Assembly (NCBI RefSeq): GCF_000016425.1
Contig: NC_009380.1
Location: forward strand, 992,001 to 1,056,000
DNA from: Salinispora tropica CNB-440
GTDB lineage: Bacteria > Actinomycetota > Actinomycetes > Mycobacteriales > Micromonosporaceae
DNA: 64,000 nt
Direction of reading: 5' to 3'
The notes under the pieces are model-generated. The model was not told where the DNA came from. It made no database searches and saw only the letters and a list, made by a program, of their open reading frames with translations. Shown here piece after piece: positions 1 to 9,813 of the stretch (position 1 is its first letter; each line of letters starts with the position of its first letter). A program made the position numbers and the translations under genes.

Positions 1-1281
1 GTCGAGCACAAGGAGCACCTCAAGTCGGTGCGGGCCTCGGTTGACGTGCTGAGCATGTCGGCCACCCCGATCCCCCGGACGCTGGAGATGGCGATCACCG
101 GCATCCGGGAGATGTCCACCATCGCCACCCCACCGGAGGAACGGCACCCGGTGCTCACCGCGGTCGGGGCGTACGACGAGCGGCAGGTGGCCGCCGCCAT
201 CCACCGCGAGCTGCTCCGGGACGGCCAGGTCTTCTACCTGCACAACCGGGTGGAGTCGATCGAGCGCGCGGCGCGGCGGCTGCGGGAGTTGGTGCCCGAG
301 GCGCGGGTCGCGGTGGCGCACGGACAGCTGGGTGAGGAGGCCCTGGAGCGGGTCATGGTCGGCTTCTGGGAGAAGGAGTTCGACGTCCTGATCTGCACCA
401 CGATCGTCGAGTCCGGCATCGACATCCCGAACGCCAACACCCTGATCGTCGAGCGGGCCGACCTGCTCGGCCTGGCCCAGCTACACCAGATTCGGGGCCG
501 GGTCGGCCGGGGCCGGGAGCGGGCGTACGCGTACTTCCTCTATCCGTCGGACAAGCCGCTCACCGAGCACGCCCACGAGCGGTTGGCGACCATCGCCCAG
601 CACACCGAGTTGGGTGCCGGCATGTACGTGGCGATGAAGGATCTGGAGATCCGGGGCGCCGGAAACCTGCTCGGCGGCGAGCAGTCCGGCCACATCGAGG
701 GCGTCGGGTTTGACCTGTACGTGCGGATGGTGGGGGAGGCGGTGCAGGCCTTCAAGGGGGAGCGCCCGGAGGAGGAGCCGGAGATCAAGGTCGATCTGCC
801 GGTGGATGCCCACCTGCCGCACGACTACGTCGGGGTGGAGCGGCTGCGCCTGGAGATGTACCGCAAGCTCGCCGAGGCCCGGGATGAGGAACGGCTGCGC
901 GCGGTGGTCGCCGAGCTGACCGACCGCTACGGTGAGCCGCCCGCCCCCGTGCAGAACCTGGTGGCGGTGGCCCGGTTCCGGCTGCTCGCCCGGCACTACG
1001 GGCTCACCGACGTCAGCATGCAGGGGCGCAACATCCGGTTCGGCCCGTTGCCGCTACCGGACTCGAAGCAGCTGCGGCTCAAGCGCTATCACCCGGACGC
1101 GGTCTACAAGCAGGCGCTGGACCAGGTCAGCGTGCCCCGGCCGAGTACCCGGCGGGTCGGTGGCGAGCCCCTGCGCGACCAGGCGTTGCTGGAGTGGTGT
1201 GGGCAGCTCCTCGCCGACGTACTCGGCCCGCCCCCGGAGCTGGCCGCTGCCGCCGACTCAACGGCGCACGGTCGGCGGTGA
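1..1281 (+). CDS. mfd: Transcription-repair coupling factor Mfd, C-terminal part (partial at window start)
   Basis: The reading frame is open from base 1, so only about the last 426 residues are present. Mfd is an ATP-dependent translocase that removes stalled RNA polymerase and recruits UvrA. The first residues lead into the TATPIPRTL helicase motif; further on come [10 protein letters not shown], the motif VI type [17 protein letters not shown] (about residues 162-178), and the [20 protein letters not shown] segment typical of Mfd. The C-terminal D7-like domain follows from about residue 270. The neighbours mazG and eno match the mycobacterial order. Confidence 0.97.
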   Translation, partial: VEHKEHLKSVRASVDVLSMSATPIPRTLEMAITGIREMSTIATPPEERHPVLTAVGAYDERQVAAAIHRELLRDGQVFYLHNRVESIERAARRLRELVPEARVAVAHGQLGEEALERVMVGFWEKEFDVLICTTIVESGIDIPNANTLIVERADLLGLAQLHQIRGRVGRGRERAYAYFLYPSDKPLTEHAHERLATIAQHTELGAGMYVAMKDLEIRGAGNLLGGEQSGHIEGVGFDLYVRMVGEAVQAFKGERPEEEPEIKVDLPVDAHLPHDYVGVERLRLEMYRKLAEARDEERLRAVVAELTDRYGEPPAPVQNLVAVARFRLLARHYGLTDVSMQGRNIRFGPLPLPDSKQLRLKRYHPDAVYKQALDQVSVPRPSTRRVGGEPLRDQALLEWCGQLLADVLGPPPELAAAADSTAHGRR

Positions 1282-1360
1282 GATGGCGCAGCGCCAGCCG
1301 GCGGGCACGGGGCGTGGGGGGCGTCTGATCCGGCGCTGCCGGCGTGAGAGAGTTGCCGTC

Positions 1361-2101
1361 ATGCGTGCTCGCCGTCTTGTCGCCGCCGCCAGCCTGGTGG
1401 TCGGCCTCGTCGCCCTCAGTGGATGTCGTACCGAGCCGGGTGTCGCCGCGTACGTGGGTGACCAGAACATCACCGAGAACACCGTGGACAGCCTCCTCGA
1501 CGAGCTGCGGGAGAGCAGCGCCTCGACGGAGACGCCCGAGCTCGGTGGGCCGGGCCCGCAGCTGCCGTCCCGGTCTGAGGTCGTCGGCACGTTGGTGCTC
1601 GGCGAGGTGTGTGACCAGGCCTCCGCTGACCAGGGATACCAGCCGCGGGAGCGGGTGGAGCCGGTTCAGGTCGCCGGTCAGCTCGGTCTGCCCCCGGAGT
1701 CCGAGTATGTGCGGCAGCTGGCCGCCCTCTACACCTGCCTCTCCGGGCTGCCGATGGGCGACTCGGTCGCGCCGACCGAGCAGGAGCTGGCGGAGGTGAT
1801 CGCCGCCGGGCGGACGGCCGGAGTGATTCCTGCGGATACCCCGGACGACGTGGTCGCCGGTCAGCTCGACGGCCCGCAGCTGCGCGAGGGGCTGGCGAGC
1901 CGTCGGGTACTTGCTGAGGCTGCTGGGGAGTACGACGTCACGGTCAATCCCCGTTACCGGCCGCTGGAGTTCCCGGTGCTGAGCTTCTCTCCGGGTGTCG
2001 CGGCGGTGAGCGTGCTCCTGGGCGAGCCCGGTTCGGACGCGGTCACCGATGTCTCCAGCCCGGAGCCGCTGCCGCCCACCGGGGCGGACCAGGTGGCCTG
2101 A
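1361..2101 (+). CDS. SurA N-terminal-domain-like lipoprotein
   Basis: Predicted exported lipoprotein of 246 aa. The N-terminus has Arg residues, a hydrophobic stretch and the lipobox LSGC, so Cys is expected at about residue 22 of the precursor. The mature part begins with a GVAAYVGDQNITENTVDSLL-type segment, which resembles the N-terminal helical region of SurA/PrsA-like chaperones; no PPIase domain is seen. ATG at 1361 is chosen because the signal peptide starts there; an in-frame ATG at 1283 would add a non-signal extension. It lies between mfd and mazG and ends 2 nt before mazG, so it is probably cotranscribed with it. A role in extracytoplasmic protein folding is inference. Confidence 0.8.
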   Translation: MRARRLVAAASLVVGLVALSGCRTEPGVAAYVGDQNITENTVDSLLDELRESSASTETPELGGPGPQLPSRSEVVGTLVLGEVCDQASADQGYQPRERVEPVQVAGQLGLPPESEYVRQLAALYTCLSGLPMGDSVAPTEQELAEVIAAGRTAGVIPADTPDDVVAGQLDGPQLREGLASRRVLAEAAGEYDVTVNPRYRPLEFPVLSFSPGVAAVSVLLGEPGSDAVTDVSSPEPLPPTGADQVA

Positions 2102-2103
2102 GC

Positions 2104-3090
2104 ATGGCGGCGCGGATCATTCTGCTCGTCACCTCGCCGCGGCTGCCCGCCGGGCTGCTCACCGCAGCCGCGTGGGATGTCGTACGCCAGAATCCCGTGC
2201 TGGCCGGGGCGGAGAGCGAGGTGACGGCGGCGCTCCGGGCCGCGGGCGCCGAGGTGGTCGTTGTGGCCGGCCCAGCCGCCACCGCGTTGCTCGACACCGC
2301 CACCACCCGCGGTGGTGCGGTCTGGCTTGCCGGCCCGGCGGGTGACGAGTCGCTCGCCCGGGAGCTGGGCCTGCGCCTGGCCCGAGAACCGGGGCTCGCC
2401 GAGCTGGAGTTGCTGTACGGATCGTGGGATCCGCCCGGAGCACGGCTGCTCGACGCGGTGGCGGTGCTGGACCGGCTCGCGTCGCCCGGGGGCGACCCGT
2501 GGAAGCGGGCGCAGACCCACCGCAGCCTCGCCAGTTTCCTGGTGGAAGAGTGCTACGAGGCGTACGACGCGATCAGCGCCGGAGACACCGACGCGCTCCG
2601 CGAGGAGCTCGGGGACGTGTTGCTCCAGGTGGTTCTGCATGCTCGGCTCGCTGAGGAACTGCCCGAGGGCGAGCGGTGGAGCGTGGACGACGTGGCCGGG
2701 GGCCTGGTCGACAAGATGGTGCGGCGCAACCCGCACGTCTTCGCCGAGGAGCAGGCCGGCACCCTTGCCCAGATCGAGGAGAACTGGGAGCGGATCAAGC
2801 GGGCGGAGAAGGCACGCGGCTCGGTGCTGGACGGTATCGCCCTGAGTCAGCCCGCCCTCGCCCTGGCCGCCAAGATTCTGGAACGGGCCGGTCGGATCGG
2901 CCTGTCCGTCCCGCAGCCCGCGCCCGGCCCGGACGCCGACCCGGGGGACCGCCTCGGCGCGGAGCTGCTGCGGACCGTCGCCGAGGCCCGTGCCGCTGGT
3001 CTGGACCCGGAGGCGTCCCTCCGCCGCGTCGCCCTCGCCCACGCCGGGTCCGTCCGCGCCGCCGAGAGCGCTGCCGGCGGCGGCAGCTGA
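2104..3090 (+). CDS. mazG: MazG family nucleoside triphosphate pyrophosphohydrolase
   Basis: 328 aa, close to the length of actinobacterial MazG. An N-terminal region of about 115 residues precedes the MazG domain. The domain starts at the DPWKRAQTHRSL segment and contains the EECYE (about residue 150) and EELGD (about residue 168) acidic motifs that bind Mg2+. The second part has NPHVF and ENWERIKRAEK. MazG hydrolyses (d)NTPs to monophosphate and pyrophosphate and cleans aberrant nucleotides, which fits its position next to mfd. The position often occupied by Cys in GCPWD is Asp here. It starts 2 nt after the upstream lipoprotein. Confidence 0.95.
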   Translation: MAARIILLVTSPRLPAGLLTAAAWDVVRQNPVLAGAESEVTAALRAAGAEVVVVAGPAATALLDTATTRGGAVWLAGPAGDESLARELGLRLAREPGLAELELLYGSWDPPGARLLDAVAVLDRLASPGGDPWKRAQTHRSLASFLVEECYEAYDAISAGDTDALREELGDVLLQVVLHARLAEELPEGERWSVDDVAGGLVDKMVRRNPHVFAEEQAGTLAQIEENWERIKRAEKARGSVLDGIALSQPALALAAKILERAGRIGLSVPQPAPGPDADPGDRLGAELLRTVAEARAAGLDPEASLRRVALAHAGSVRAAESAAGGGS

Positions 3091-3167
3091 GGGCACTGGC
3101 CCGAGTCGCTCTTCGGGCAACGGGACGGTGTGACGTCAGCCGACGATCCGTTCGGCCGGCACCCGGT

Positions 3168-3173
3168 TAGGGT
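3168..3173 (+). promoter_or_regulatory. -10 element (TAGGGT) of a leaderless promoter
   Basis: TAGGGT fits TANNNT and is followed by exactly 7 nt before ATG 3181. Transcription starting at or next to the A of ATG would give a leaderless mRNA. It supports 3181 over GTG 3130 as the start of the DUF885 gene. Confidence 0.5.
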
Positions 3174-3180
3174 CGGGGAC

Positions 3181-4794
3181 ATGTTTGTCGAGCGCGCTGA
3201 GCGGATCATCGACGCGTTGCTGGAGAGCCGGCCGGGGTTGGCCGCCGCGGCCGGGGACCACCGGTACGACGACCGGTTGCCGGACTGGTCCACCGACCAC
3301 GTGGCCGCGGACCGGGAGATGCTGCGTGAGGCTGGAGACGCTCTGGCCGAGGTGGACCCGGAATCCCTGCCGGTCGCGGAGTCGGTAGACCATGCTCTGC
3401 TCAGCGCGCTTGTCGACCGGGAGCTTTTCGAGTCGACCGAGATCCGGGCGCACGAGTGGGATCCGCTGTGCCACAACCCGGGCATGCTGCTGCACGCCCT
3501 GCTCGCCCGCCCATACGCCCCCGCCGAGGTGCGGCTGACCCACCTGGCGGGTCGGCTGGCCGCCGTACCGGACGCGCTGGCGACCGCACGTAGGACGCTG
3601 AGCGACATTCCACGCATCCACGCCGAGACGGCGGTGGGGCAGTTCCTCGGCACGGCCGCGCTGATCCGGGACCAGGTTCCGGTGCTGTTGGCCGAGGCGC
3701 CGACGCTGCGGGGCCGTGTCGAGCCGACAGCCCGCGCGGCGGCGACGGCCTGCGCCCAGTTCGCCGACTGGCTGCGGGCCGGGCCGGCCGCCACCGCGGA
3801 ACCGGGCCGGGACCCCCGGCTCGGGCGGCGCCGCTGGGAGGCGCGGCTCTGGCACACACTGGACACCGAGCTGACCGCCGCTGAGGTGCAGCGCCGGGCC
3901 TGGGCCAACCTGGAGCGGGTGACCGAGGAGATCCGCGCGGCGGCCGCCGAGTTGGTCGGTGGTCCGACCGACGACGAGACGGTACGCCGGGCGCTGGACC
4001 TGCTCGCCGCCGAGCATCCGGATGACCACACCATCGTCGAGCTGGCCTCGGTCACCCTGGACGAGGCGACCGACTTCGTCCGGGCACACGATCTGGTCAC
4101 GTTGGTCGACGATCCCTGTGTGATCCAGGAGATGCCCGAATTTGCGCGGGGTGTGGCGGTGGCGTACTGCGACTCACCGGGCGCGCTGGAGACGGCGAAC
4201 GTGCCGACGTTCTACTGCATCGCGCCCACGCCTTCCGAGTGGCCGGCGCACCGGGTGGAGTCGTTCTACCGCGAGTACAACGACCACATGATCCGTAACC
4301 TGACCGTGCACGAGGCGATGCCGGGGCACTTCCTTCAGCTCGCCCACGCCCGCCGGTACGCCGGCGGCAGCCCGGTCCGCGCGGTCGCCCGGTCCGGCCC
4401 GTTCGTCGAGGGCTGGGCGGTCTACGCCGAGGAGGTGATGGTCCGAGCCGGTTTCGGCGGCCTTCCGGTCCGGTTACAGCAGTTGAAGATGCAGCTACGG
4501 ATGACCCTCAATGCACTGCTCGACCAGTTGACCCACTGCGAGGAGCTGGCCGAGGCGGAGGCGATGGCGCTGCTGACCGGGCGGGGTTTCCAGGAGGAGG
4601 GTGAGGCGGCGGGCAAGTGGCGGCGGGCCCTGCTGACCTCGACGCAGCTCTCCACGTACTTCGTCGGGTACTCGGAGGTCGCCGAGATCGCGGCCGCCCG
4701 CCCGGTGGGGGTTTCGGTGCGGCGCTGGCACGACGGGATGCTCGCCCACGACTGCCCGCCACCCCGACATCTGCGTACCTTGCTCGGAATCTGA
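3181..4794 (+). CDS. DUF885 family protein, putative metallopeptidase
   Basis: 537 aa from ATG 3181; GTG 3130 would add 17 residues. The C-terminal half carries the hallmark HEAMPGHFLQ (about residue 376), an HExxxGH arrangement typical of DUF885/COG4805 and thought to bind zinc, followed by a FVEGWAVYAEE segment whose Glu may be a further ligand. No signal peptide is visible, so it is probably cytoplasmic. Codon 432 (4474-4476) is TTA, the rarest Leu codon in such genomes. Substrate unknown. A strong terminator hairpin follows immediately. Confidence 0.85.
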   Translation: MFVERAERIIDALLESRPGLAAAAGDHRYDDRLPDWSTDHVAADREMLREAGDALAEVDPESLPVAESVDHALLSALVDRELFESTEIRAHEWDPLCHNPGMLLHALLARPYAPAEVRLTHLAGRLAAVPDALATARRTLSDIPRIHAETAVGQFLGTAALIRDQVPVLLAEAPTLRGRVEPTARAAATACAQFADWLRAGPAATAEPGRDPRLGRRRWEARLWHTLDTELTAAEVQRRAWANLERVTEEIRAAAAELVGGPTDDETVRRALDLLAAEHPDDHTIVELASVTLDEATDFVRAHDLVTLVDDPCVIQEMPEFARGVAVAYCDSPGALETANVPTFYCIAPTPSEWPAHRVESFYREYNDHMIRNLTVHEAMPGHFLQLAHARRYAGGSPVRAVARSGPFVEGWAVYAEEVMVRAGFGGLPVRLQQLKMQLRMTLNALLDQLTHCEELAEAEAMALLTGRGFQEEGEAAGKWRRALLTSTQLSTYFVGYSEVAEIAAARPVGVSVRRWHDGMLAHDCPPPRHLRTLLGI

Positions 4795-4795
4795 C

Positions 4796-4827
4796 CCCGG
4801 CCTCCGGCTGGTCAGCCGGAGGCCGGG
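4796..4827 (+). terminator. Hairpin terminator after the DUF885 gene
   Basis: A perfect 14-bp stem (arms 4796-4809 and 4814-4827) with a 4-nt loop GGTC begins 1 nt after the stop codon. There is no T tract, as is common in high-G+C actinobacteria. The rest of the 4828-4993 gap shows no gene. Confidence 0.75.
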
Positions 4828-4993
4828 CGGCTGAGGCATCCTGGTTGAGGATGCTATGACCATCGATTCATGGGTGCCCTCACCCCAGGGGCTACCGTGG
4901 ACAAGCTGATGACGTGGGCCGATCTCCATCAACCTCGCTGACCCCGTATCACCTGACGCCTTTCCGTTATAGGCGGAGGTGGCCCTGGAAGGG

Positions 4994-5446
4994 TCAATGC
5001 TCGTCGTAGTGATCCTCGTGCGCGAAGTGCCGGTGACCATGATGGATGTAGTCGAGGTGGTCGCCGTGCGGCACCGGGGAGTGACCGCAGCCGTCCCCGT
5101 GGACATGGTCGTGCTCCTCGGCGACTGTGTGCTCGCCTGACATGCACTCGTCGTAGTGATCGTCGTGCGCGCGGTGGACGTGCCCGTCATGAAGATAGTC
5201 GGTATGTCCGTTGTGTCGAATCGACACGTGACCGCACCTGTCGCCGTGACGGTGCTCGTGCGCCTCGGCGGGGCGGTGCTCCTCGGTGTTGCACTCGTCG
5301 TAGTGCCCGTCGTGCGCGTGGTGCAGGTGGCCGTCGTGCACGAAGTCCACGTGCCCGAGATGCTGCACGCTCGCGTGTCCGCAACCCGGCCCGTGGGTGT
5401 GGCTGTGCTCGCCGGTGTGCGTGCGGTGGATGGCGTCGGTGTTCAT
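4994..5446 (-). CDS. Histidine-rich triple-repeat putative metal-binding protein
   Basis: 150 aa, of which 40 are His by count (about 27%). Three repeats of about 46 residues begin near residues 13, 60 and 106. Each follows the pattern HG-x-x-CGH, then an H-x-x-H-x-D-Y/F stretch, HxGHxHxAHxxH, and ends YDE-C or YDE-H. Each repeat has one CGH Cys and usually one YDEC Cys, giving a dense set of Zn/Ni/Cu ligands. No signal peptide or membrane segment. ATG 5446 is chosen because a run of six G (GGGGGGATCAC before ATG) supplies the ribosome binding site. Similar His-rich proteins are sometimes labelled zinc-transport related, without proof. Metal storage or buffering is inference. Confidence 0.8.
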   Translation of the reverse strand: MNTDAIHRTHTGEHSHTHGPGCGHASVQHLGHVDFVHDGHLHHAHDGHYDECNTEEHRPAEAHEHRHGDRCGHVSIRHNGHTDYLHDGHVHRAHDDHYDECMSGEHTVAEEHDHVHGDGCGHSPVPHGDHLDYIHHGHRHFAHEDHYDEH

Positions 5447-5470
5447 GTGATCCCCCCGAAGATTGCCTGC

Positions 5471-5483
5471 GTACCGACGGTAC
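5471..5483. promoter_or_regulatory. Inverted repeat upstream of the His-rich gene, candidate operator
   Basis: GTACCGACGGTAC is a perfect 6-1-6 inverted repeat, 25 nt upstream of ATG 5446. It lies in the 361-bp gap 5447-5807, where an A/T-richer stretch (5484-5512) could hold the promoter. Nothing else gene-like is seen in that gap. The binding protein is unknown; a metal sensor is a guess from the gene product. Confidence 0.35.
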
Positions 5484-5807
5484 ATGCACTAGTACGCATT
5501 TGTTTGGTGATCGGAAGACGATCTTGCCGTTTGTGGACTGCCGACCTACGCCGCGACCACGACGCCGCCCTCGGCGTCCTAACCCTGCCGTTCCGTCGTC
5601 GAAGGACACGTCGACCACCTCAAGGTGATCGGACAACGGATCTGTGGTTACACGAACCTTGACCCGCTCCACAGGTGGATCCTGCTGATCTGGCAGTGTC
5701 AGCCCGGGTCATGAAGAATCTGATGGCGGAGACGGCGACTCAGATTCGGGCGTGACGCGAGTCGGCCCCTGTGTGGGTATGAAAGCGAATATTTAGCACA
5801 AACCGGG

Positions 5808-6506
5808 CTAGGGTGACGCCGGGTTAAGCCTGCTGTCTACCACGTCGGCCTCCGCCGGCGGCTCGAAGATCGAGCCGTCCGCGGTCTCCCGGTAGCCGGT
5901 CAGCGTCGCGGTGACCAGTTCGCCGTCAAGGTAACCGGTGAAGCTGCCCAGTGCCCCCTCGGCGGTGATGCATGCGGAGAATTCGTCGGCCGGCCGGCGC
6001 ACCTCGACGCAGGTCGCCTGCCGCCCGGCCAGGATGGTGTCGCTGCTGGTGATGGCGGACTCCGGGTCCAGGGCGGCGGCGGTCAGCAACTCCATCACCG
6101 CCGGCGGAGTGACCAGCCCCTGCCCCTTGGCCGCGGCGAAGACGGCCACCGCGGGCTTGGCCGGGTTGGCCGGTGGCGGTTCGAGCGTGCACGCCGTCCG
6201 CCCACCGGCGGTCTCGCACCGGGTCGTCGCCTCCTCGGTGGCGGTCAGTCGACCGGCCGTCCACCGGTACGTGGCGCGGGCCGGCTCCTGGTCCTGAGCG
6301 ATGGTTGCTGTCCACCCGGACGCGAGTTGGTAGTCGGCCGTGTAGGTCCGGATCAGGGCCTCGTCCAGCCGGTACGCCAGGTTGTTGACCAGACCGGCGT
6401 GACTCATGGTCTGGCCGGCATCGTCGAGGCTTTGACAGCCGGTAACGGTGAGCGACGCGATGGCCGTAGCGGCGAGCAGGCGGAGTGGCGTCGAGGTGGC
6501 GGACAT
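5808..6506 (-). CDS. Putative secreted lipoprotein
   Basis: 232 aa. The N-terminus has a signal peptide ending in the lipobox VTGC (Cys at about residue 24), so it should be anchored to the outer face of the membrane. The mature protein has two CxxxxGxxxC-like pairs (RCETAGGRTAC and TCVEVRRPADEFSAC) that could form disulfides. No enzymatic motif is recognised. The layout resembles actinobacterial lipoproteins of the LppX/LprG-like size class, but I cannot assign a family. It lies upstream of the His-rich gene on the same strand, separated by 361 bp. Confidence 0.75.
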   Translation of the reverse strand: MSATSTPLRLLAATAIASLTVTGCQSLDDAGQTMSHAGLVNNLAYRLDEALIRTYTADYQLASGWTATIAQDQEPARATYRWTAGRLTATEEATTRCETAGGRTACTLEPPPANPAKPAVAVFAAAKGQGLVTPPAVMELLTAAALDPESAITSSDTILAGRQATCVEVRRPADEFSACITAEGALGSFTGYLDGELVTATLTGYRETADGSIFEPPAEADVVDSRLNPASP

Positions 6507-6707
6507 GACGACCAGCGTCGCTGATCGGGTCGAGCGCGCGCAAACTCCGCCCTAGGAGAATACGGGGACGTCGGGTGTGTCGCTGATTCAGATAGTCAGT
6601 GCCGGACGGCACGGCCAGGGATGCAACCGCCGGGTGCCGCGCCGCGCCCCATCGCCGCCCGATACGCTGCGTGCAACACCTTCCCAGCCGCACCGTCGCG
6701 GCGATGA

Positions 6708-8021
<1,314 letters not shown>

Positions 8022-8053
8022 CGGACGCGCAACCTTCGGGGGAGGGCCAGAGG

Positions 8054-8680
8054 ATGCAGCAGCGCCGTACGCCGGGCGGACAGCGTCCGGTCCGCCGGCC
8101 AGGTCGGGCCGGTCGATCGGGCGGTGCCCGGCCGGTCCGTGCGGGCGGTGTCCGCGCCGAGTCGCGGGCGACCGCCGGCCGGGTGCCGAGCGGTGTCCGG
8201 GGCGTCGACGGCGCCCGTTCGACGAACCGGCCCGCCGCTCGGCGGTCGGCCTCCGGGGGTGCGGTGAAGCGGCTCTCCGCACCCCGCCCCCGGCGGGGTG
8301 CGGGGCGGGCGACCGTGCTGGTTGCGGTGCTGATCGCCCTCGCTCTCGGCTACACCTACCCGGTCCGGGTCTACCTTGACCAGCAGGCTGACATCGCCCG
8401 GATGGAGGCCGCTCAGACGGCGCAGCGGGCGGAGATCGAGAGGCTTGCCGCCGAGGCCGCGAAGTGGCAGGACCCGAAGTACATTGAGGCCAAGGCGCGG
8501 GAACGCTTCTTCATGGGCCGCGACGGCGAGCAGCTGCTGATCGTGCTCTCCACCCCGGTAGAAGAGGCCGAGGCGGCGGATCAGCCCGCCGGGCCGGACG
8601 GCCCGGCCGGGGCCGACCGGTGGTACGACACGCTGTGGTCGAGCGTGACGGCCGCGGATCAGGAACGGCCCGGCGAGTGA
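8054..8680 (+). CDS. FtsB/DivIC-like septum formation initiator
   Basis: 208 aa. A long basic Pro/Arg/Gly-rich N-terminal cytoplasmic region (about 75 residues) precedes one membrane segment (TVLVAVLIALALGYTYPV), then a coiled coil (about residues 112-140) and the DPKYIEAKARERFFM segment conserved in DivIC/FtsB. These proteins are part of the divisome with FtsQ and FtsL. The gene lies directly after eno, as in mycobacteria (Rv1023-Rv1024). RBS GGGGAGGG precedes ATG 8054. Confidence 0.9.
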   Translation: MQQRRTPGGQRPVRRPGRAGRSGGARPVRAGGVRAESRATAGRVPSGVRGVDGARSTNRPAARRSASGGAVKRLSAPRPRRGAGRATVLVAVLIALALGYTYPVRVYLDQQADIARMEAAQTAQRAEIERLAAEAAKWQDPKYIEAKARERFFMGRDGEQLLIVLSTPVEEAEAADQPAGPDGPAGADRWYDTLWSSVTAADQERPGE

Positions 8681-8708
8681 GCGCTGCCACCGAACCAGGA
8701 AGGACACC

Positions 8709-9266
8709 GTGACAGTCGTACCACCGCAGGAGCCGGCGGCGTCCTCCGTGCCCTTGCCGCGGCGCGAGCCGGCCACGCCAGCCGACCTGGTCGCCGTGGC
8801 GGGTCAGCTCGGTCGCCCGCCCCGGGACACCCGGGCGGTGGCCCACCGCTGTCCGTGTGGCGTACCCGACGTGGTGGAGACGACACCGCGGCTCGCCGAC
8901 GGCACGCCCTTCCCGACGTTGTTCTACCTGACCTGCCCCCGGGCGACGGCGGCCTGTAGCCGGCTGGAGTCAGCCGGGCTGATGAAGGAGATGGCCGACC
9001 GGCTCGTGGAGGATCCGGAGTTGGCCGCCCGCTACCGCGCCGCGCACGAGGACTACCTTCGGCGCCGGGAGGCGATCGGTCATGTGCCGGAGATCGCCGG
9101 AATCTCCGCCGGCGGGATGCCGGATCGGGTCAAGTGCCTGCACGTGCACCTCGGGCATGCGCTCGCGGCCGGTCCCGGTGTCAACCCGTTCGGGGACGAG
9201 GTGCTGAGGCTGGTCGAGCCGTGGTGGGCGGGGGGACCATGCGTGGCCGTGCCGGCGGACGAGTGA
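8709..9266 (+). CDS. DUF501 family protein
   Basis: 185 aa. It matches DUF501 by the paired Cys segment CPCGVPDVVET (about residues 53-63), the PTLFYLTCPRA motif and the DRVKCLHVHLGHALA motif with its clustered Cys and His. Function is unknown; the clustered Cys/His suggests metal binding, which is inference. GTG 8709 has RBS GGAAGGA. It sits between the ftsB-like gene and argA, and in many actinobacteria it travels with eno-ftsB-ppx. Confidence 0.88.
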   Translation: MTVVPPQEPAASSVPLPRREPATPADLVAVAGQLGRPPRDTRAVAHRCPCGVPDVVETTPRLADGTPFPTLFYLTCPRATAACSRLESAGLMKEMADRLVEDPELAARYRAAHEDYLRRREAIGHVPEIAGISAGGMPDRVKCLHVHLGHALAAGPGVNPFGDEVLRLVEPWWAGGPCVAVPADE

Positions 9267-9267
9267 G

Positions 9268-9780
9268 ATGACCGCTGCCGGCGGGATCGTGGTCCGTCGG
9301 GCCAGGACGGCGGACGTTCGGGGGATCCGACGGCTGATCGACACGTACGCCGACGGCCGGCGGCTACTCAGTAAGGCGACAGTGACTCTGTACGAGGATG
9401 TGCAGGAGTTCCGGGTCGCGGTGACACCCGCCGGAGACGTGGTTGGCTGTGGTGCCCTGCACGTCATGTGGGAGGACCTGGCCGAGATTCGGACGGTGGC
9501 GGTCGACCCGACCTGTCGGGGTGGCAGGATCGGGCACCGGATCGTGGGTGACCTGATCGACGTGGCCCGGGAGTTGGGTGTGGCGCGACTCTTCGTGCTC
9601 ACCTTCGAGACTCGCTTCTTCGGTATGTTCGGGTTCACCGAGATCGACGGGGCGCCGGTGCCGTACTCGGTCTACGAACAGCTGCTGCGTTCCTACGACG
9701 AGGGTGTCGCGGAGTTTCTCGACCTGGAGCGGGTCAAGCCGAACACGCTCGGCAACACCCGAATGCTGCTGCGGCTCTGA
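9268..9780 (+). CDS. argA: Amino-acid N-acetyltransferase (ArgA type GNAT)
   Basis: 170 aa, single GNAT domain. It transfers acetyl from acetyl-CoA to glutamate, the first step of arginine synthesis, if it behaves like the mycobacterial single-domain enzyme Rv2747, which it matches in length and motifs: VVGCGALHVMWEDLAEIRT, VDPTCRGGRIGHRIV (acetyl-CoA loop), FVLTFETRFFGMFGFTEI and VKPNTLGNTRMLL. It starts 1 nt after the stop of the DUF501 gene, so it is probably translationally coupled. Substrate assignment is by family. Confidence 0.85.
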   Translation: MTAAGGIVVRRARTADVRGIRRLIDTYADGRRLLSKATVTLYEDVQEFRVAVTPAGDVVGCGALHVMWEDLAEIRTVAVDPTCRGGRIGHRIVGDLIDVARELGVARLFVLTFETRFFGMFGFTEIDGAPVPYSVYEQLLRSYDEGVAEFLDLERVKPNTLGNTRMLLRL

Positions 9781-9800
9781 GCGGGCCGTCCGGCCTGCCG

Positions 9801-9806
9801 TAGGGT
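9801..9806 (+). promoter_or_regulatory. -10 element (TAGGGT) of a leaderless promoter for ppx
   Basis: TAGGGT at 9801-9806 is followed by 7 nt and then GTG 9814; no Shine-Dalgarno is visible. The geometry equals that of the promoter at 3168. Confidence 0.5.
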
Positions 9807-9813
9807 TGCGGTC

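Noticed and set aside
3130..3180. Earlier GTG start for the DUF885 gene
   Set aside because: The 17 added codons lie over the -10 element that ends 7 nt before ATG 3181; the leaderless start explains the sequence better.
5777..5795. A/T-rich stretch TGAAAGCGAATATTTAGCA considered as a Zur-type box
   Set aside because: It is not palindromic enough (fewer than half the positions match in reverse complement), and it lies more than 330 bp from the His-rich gene.
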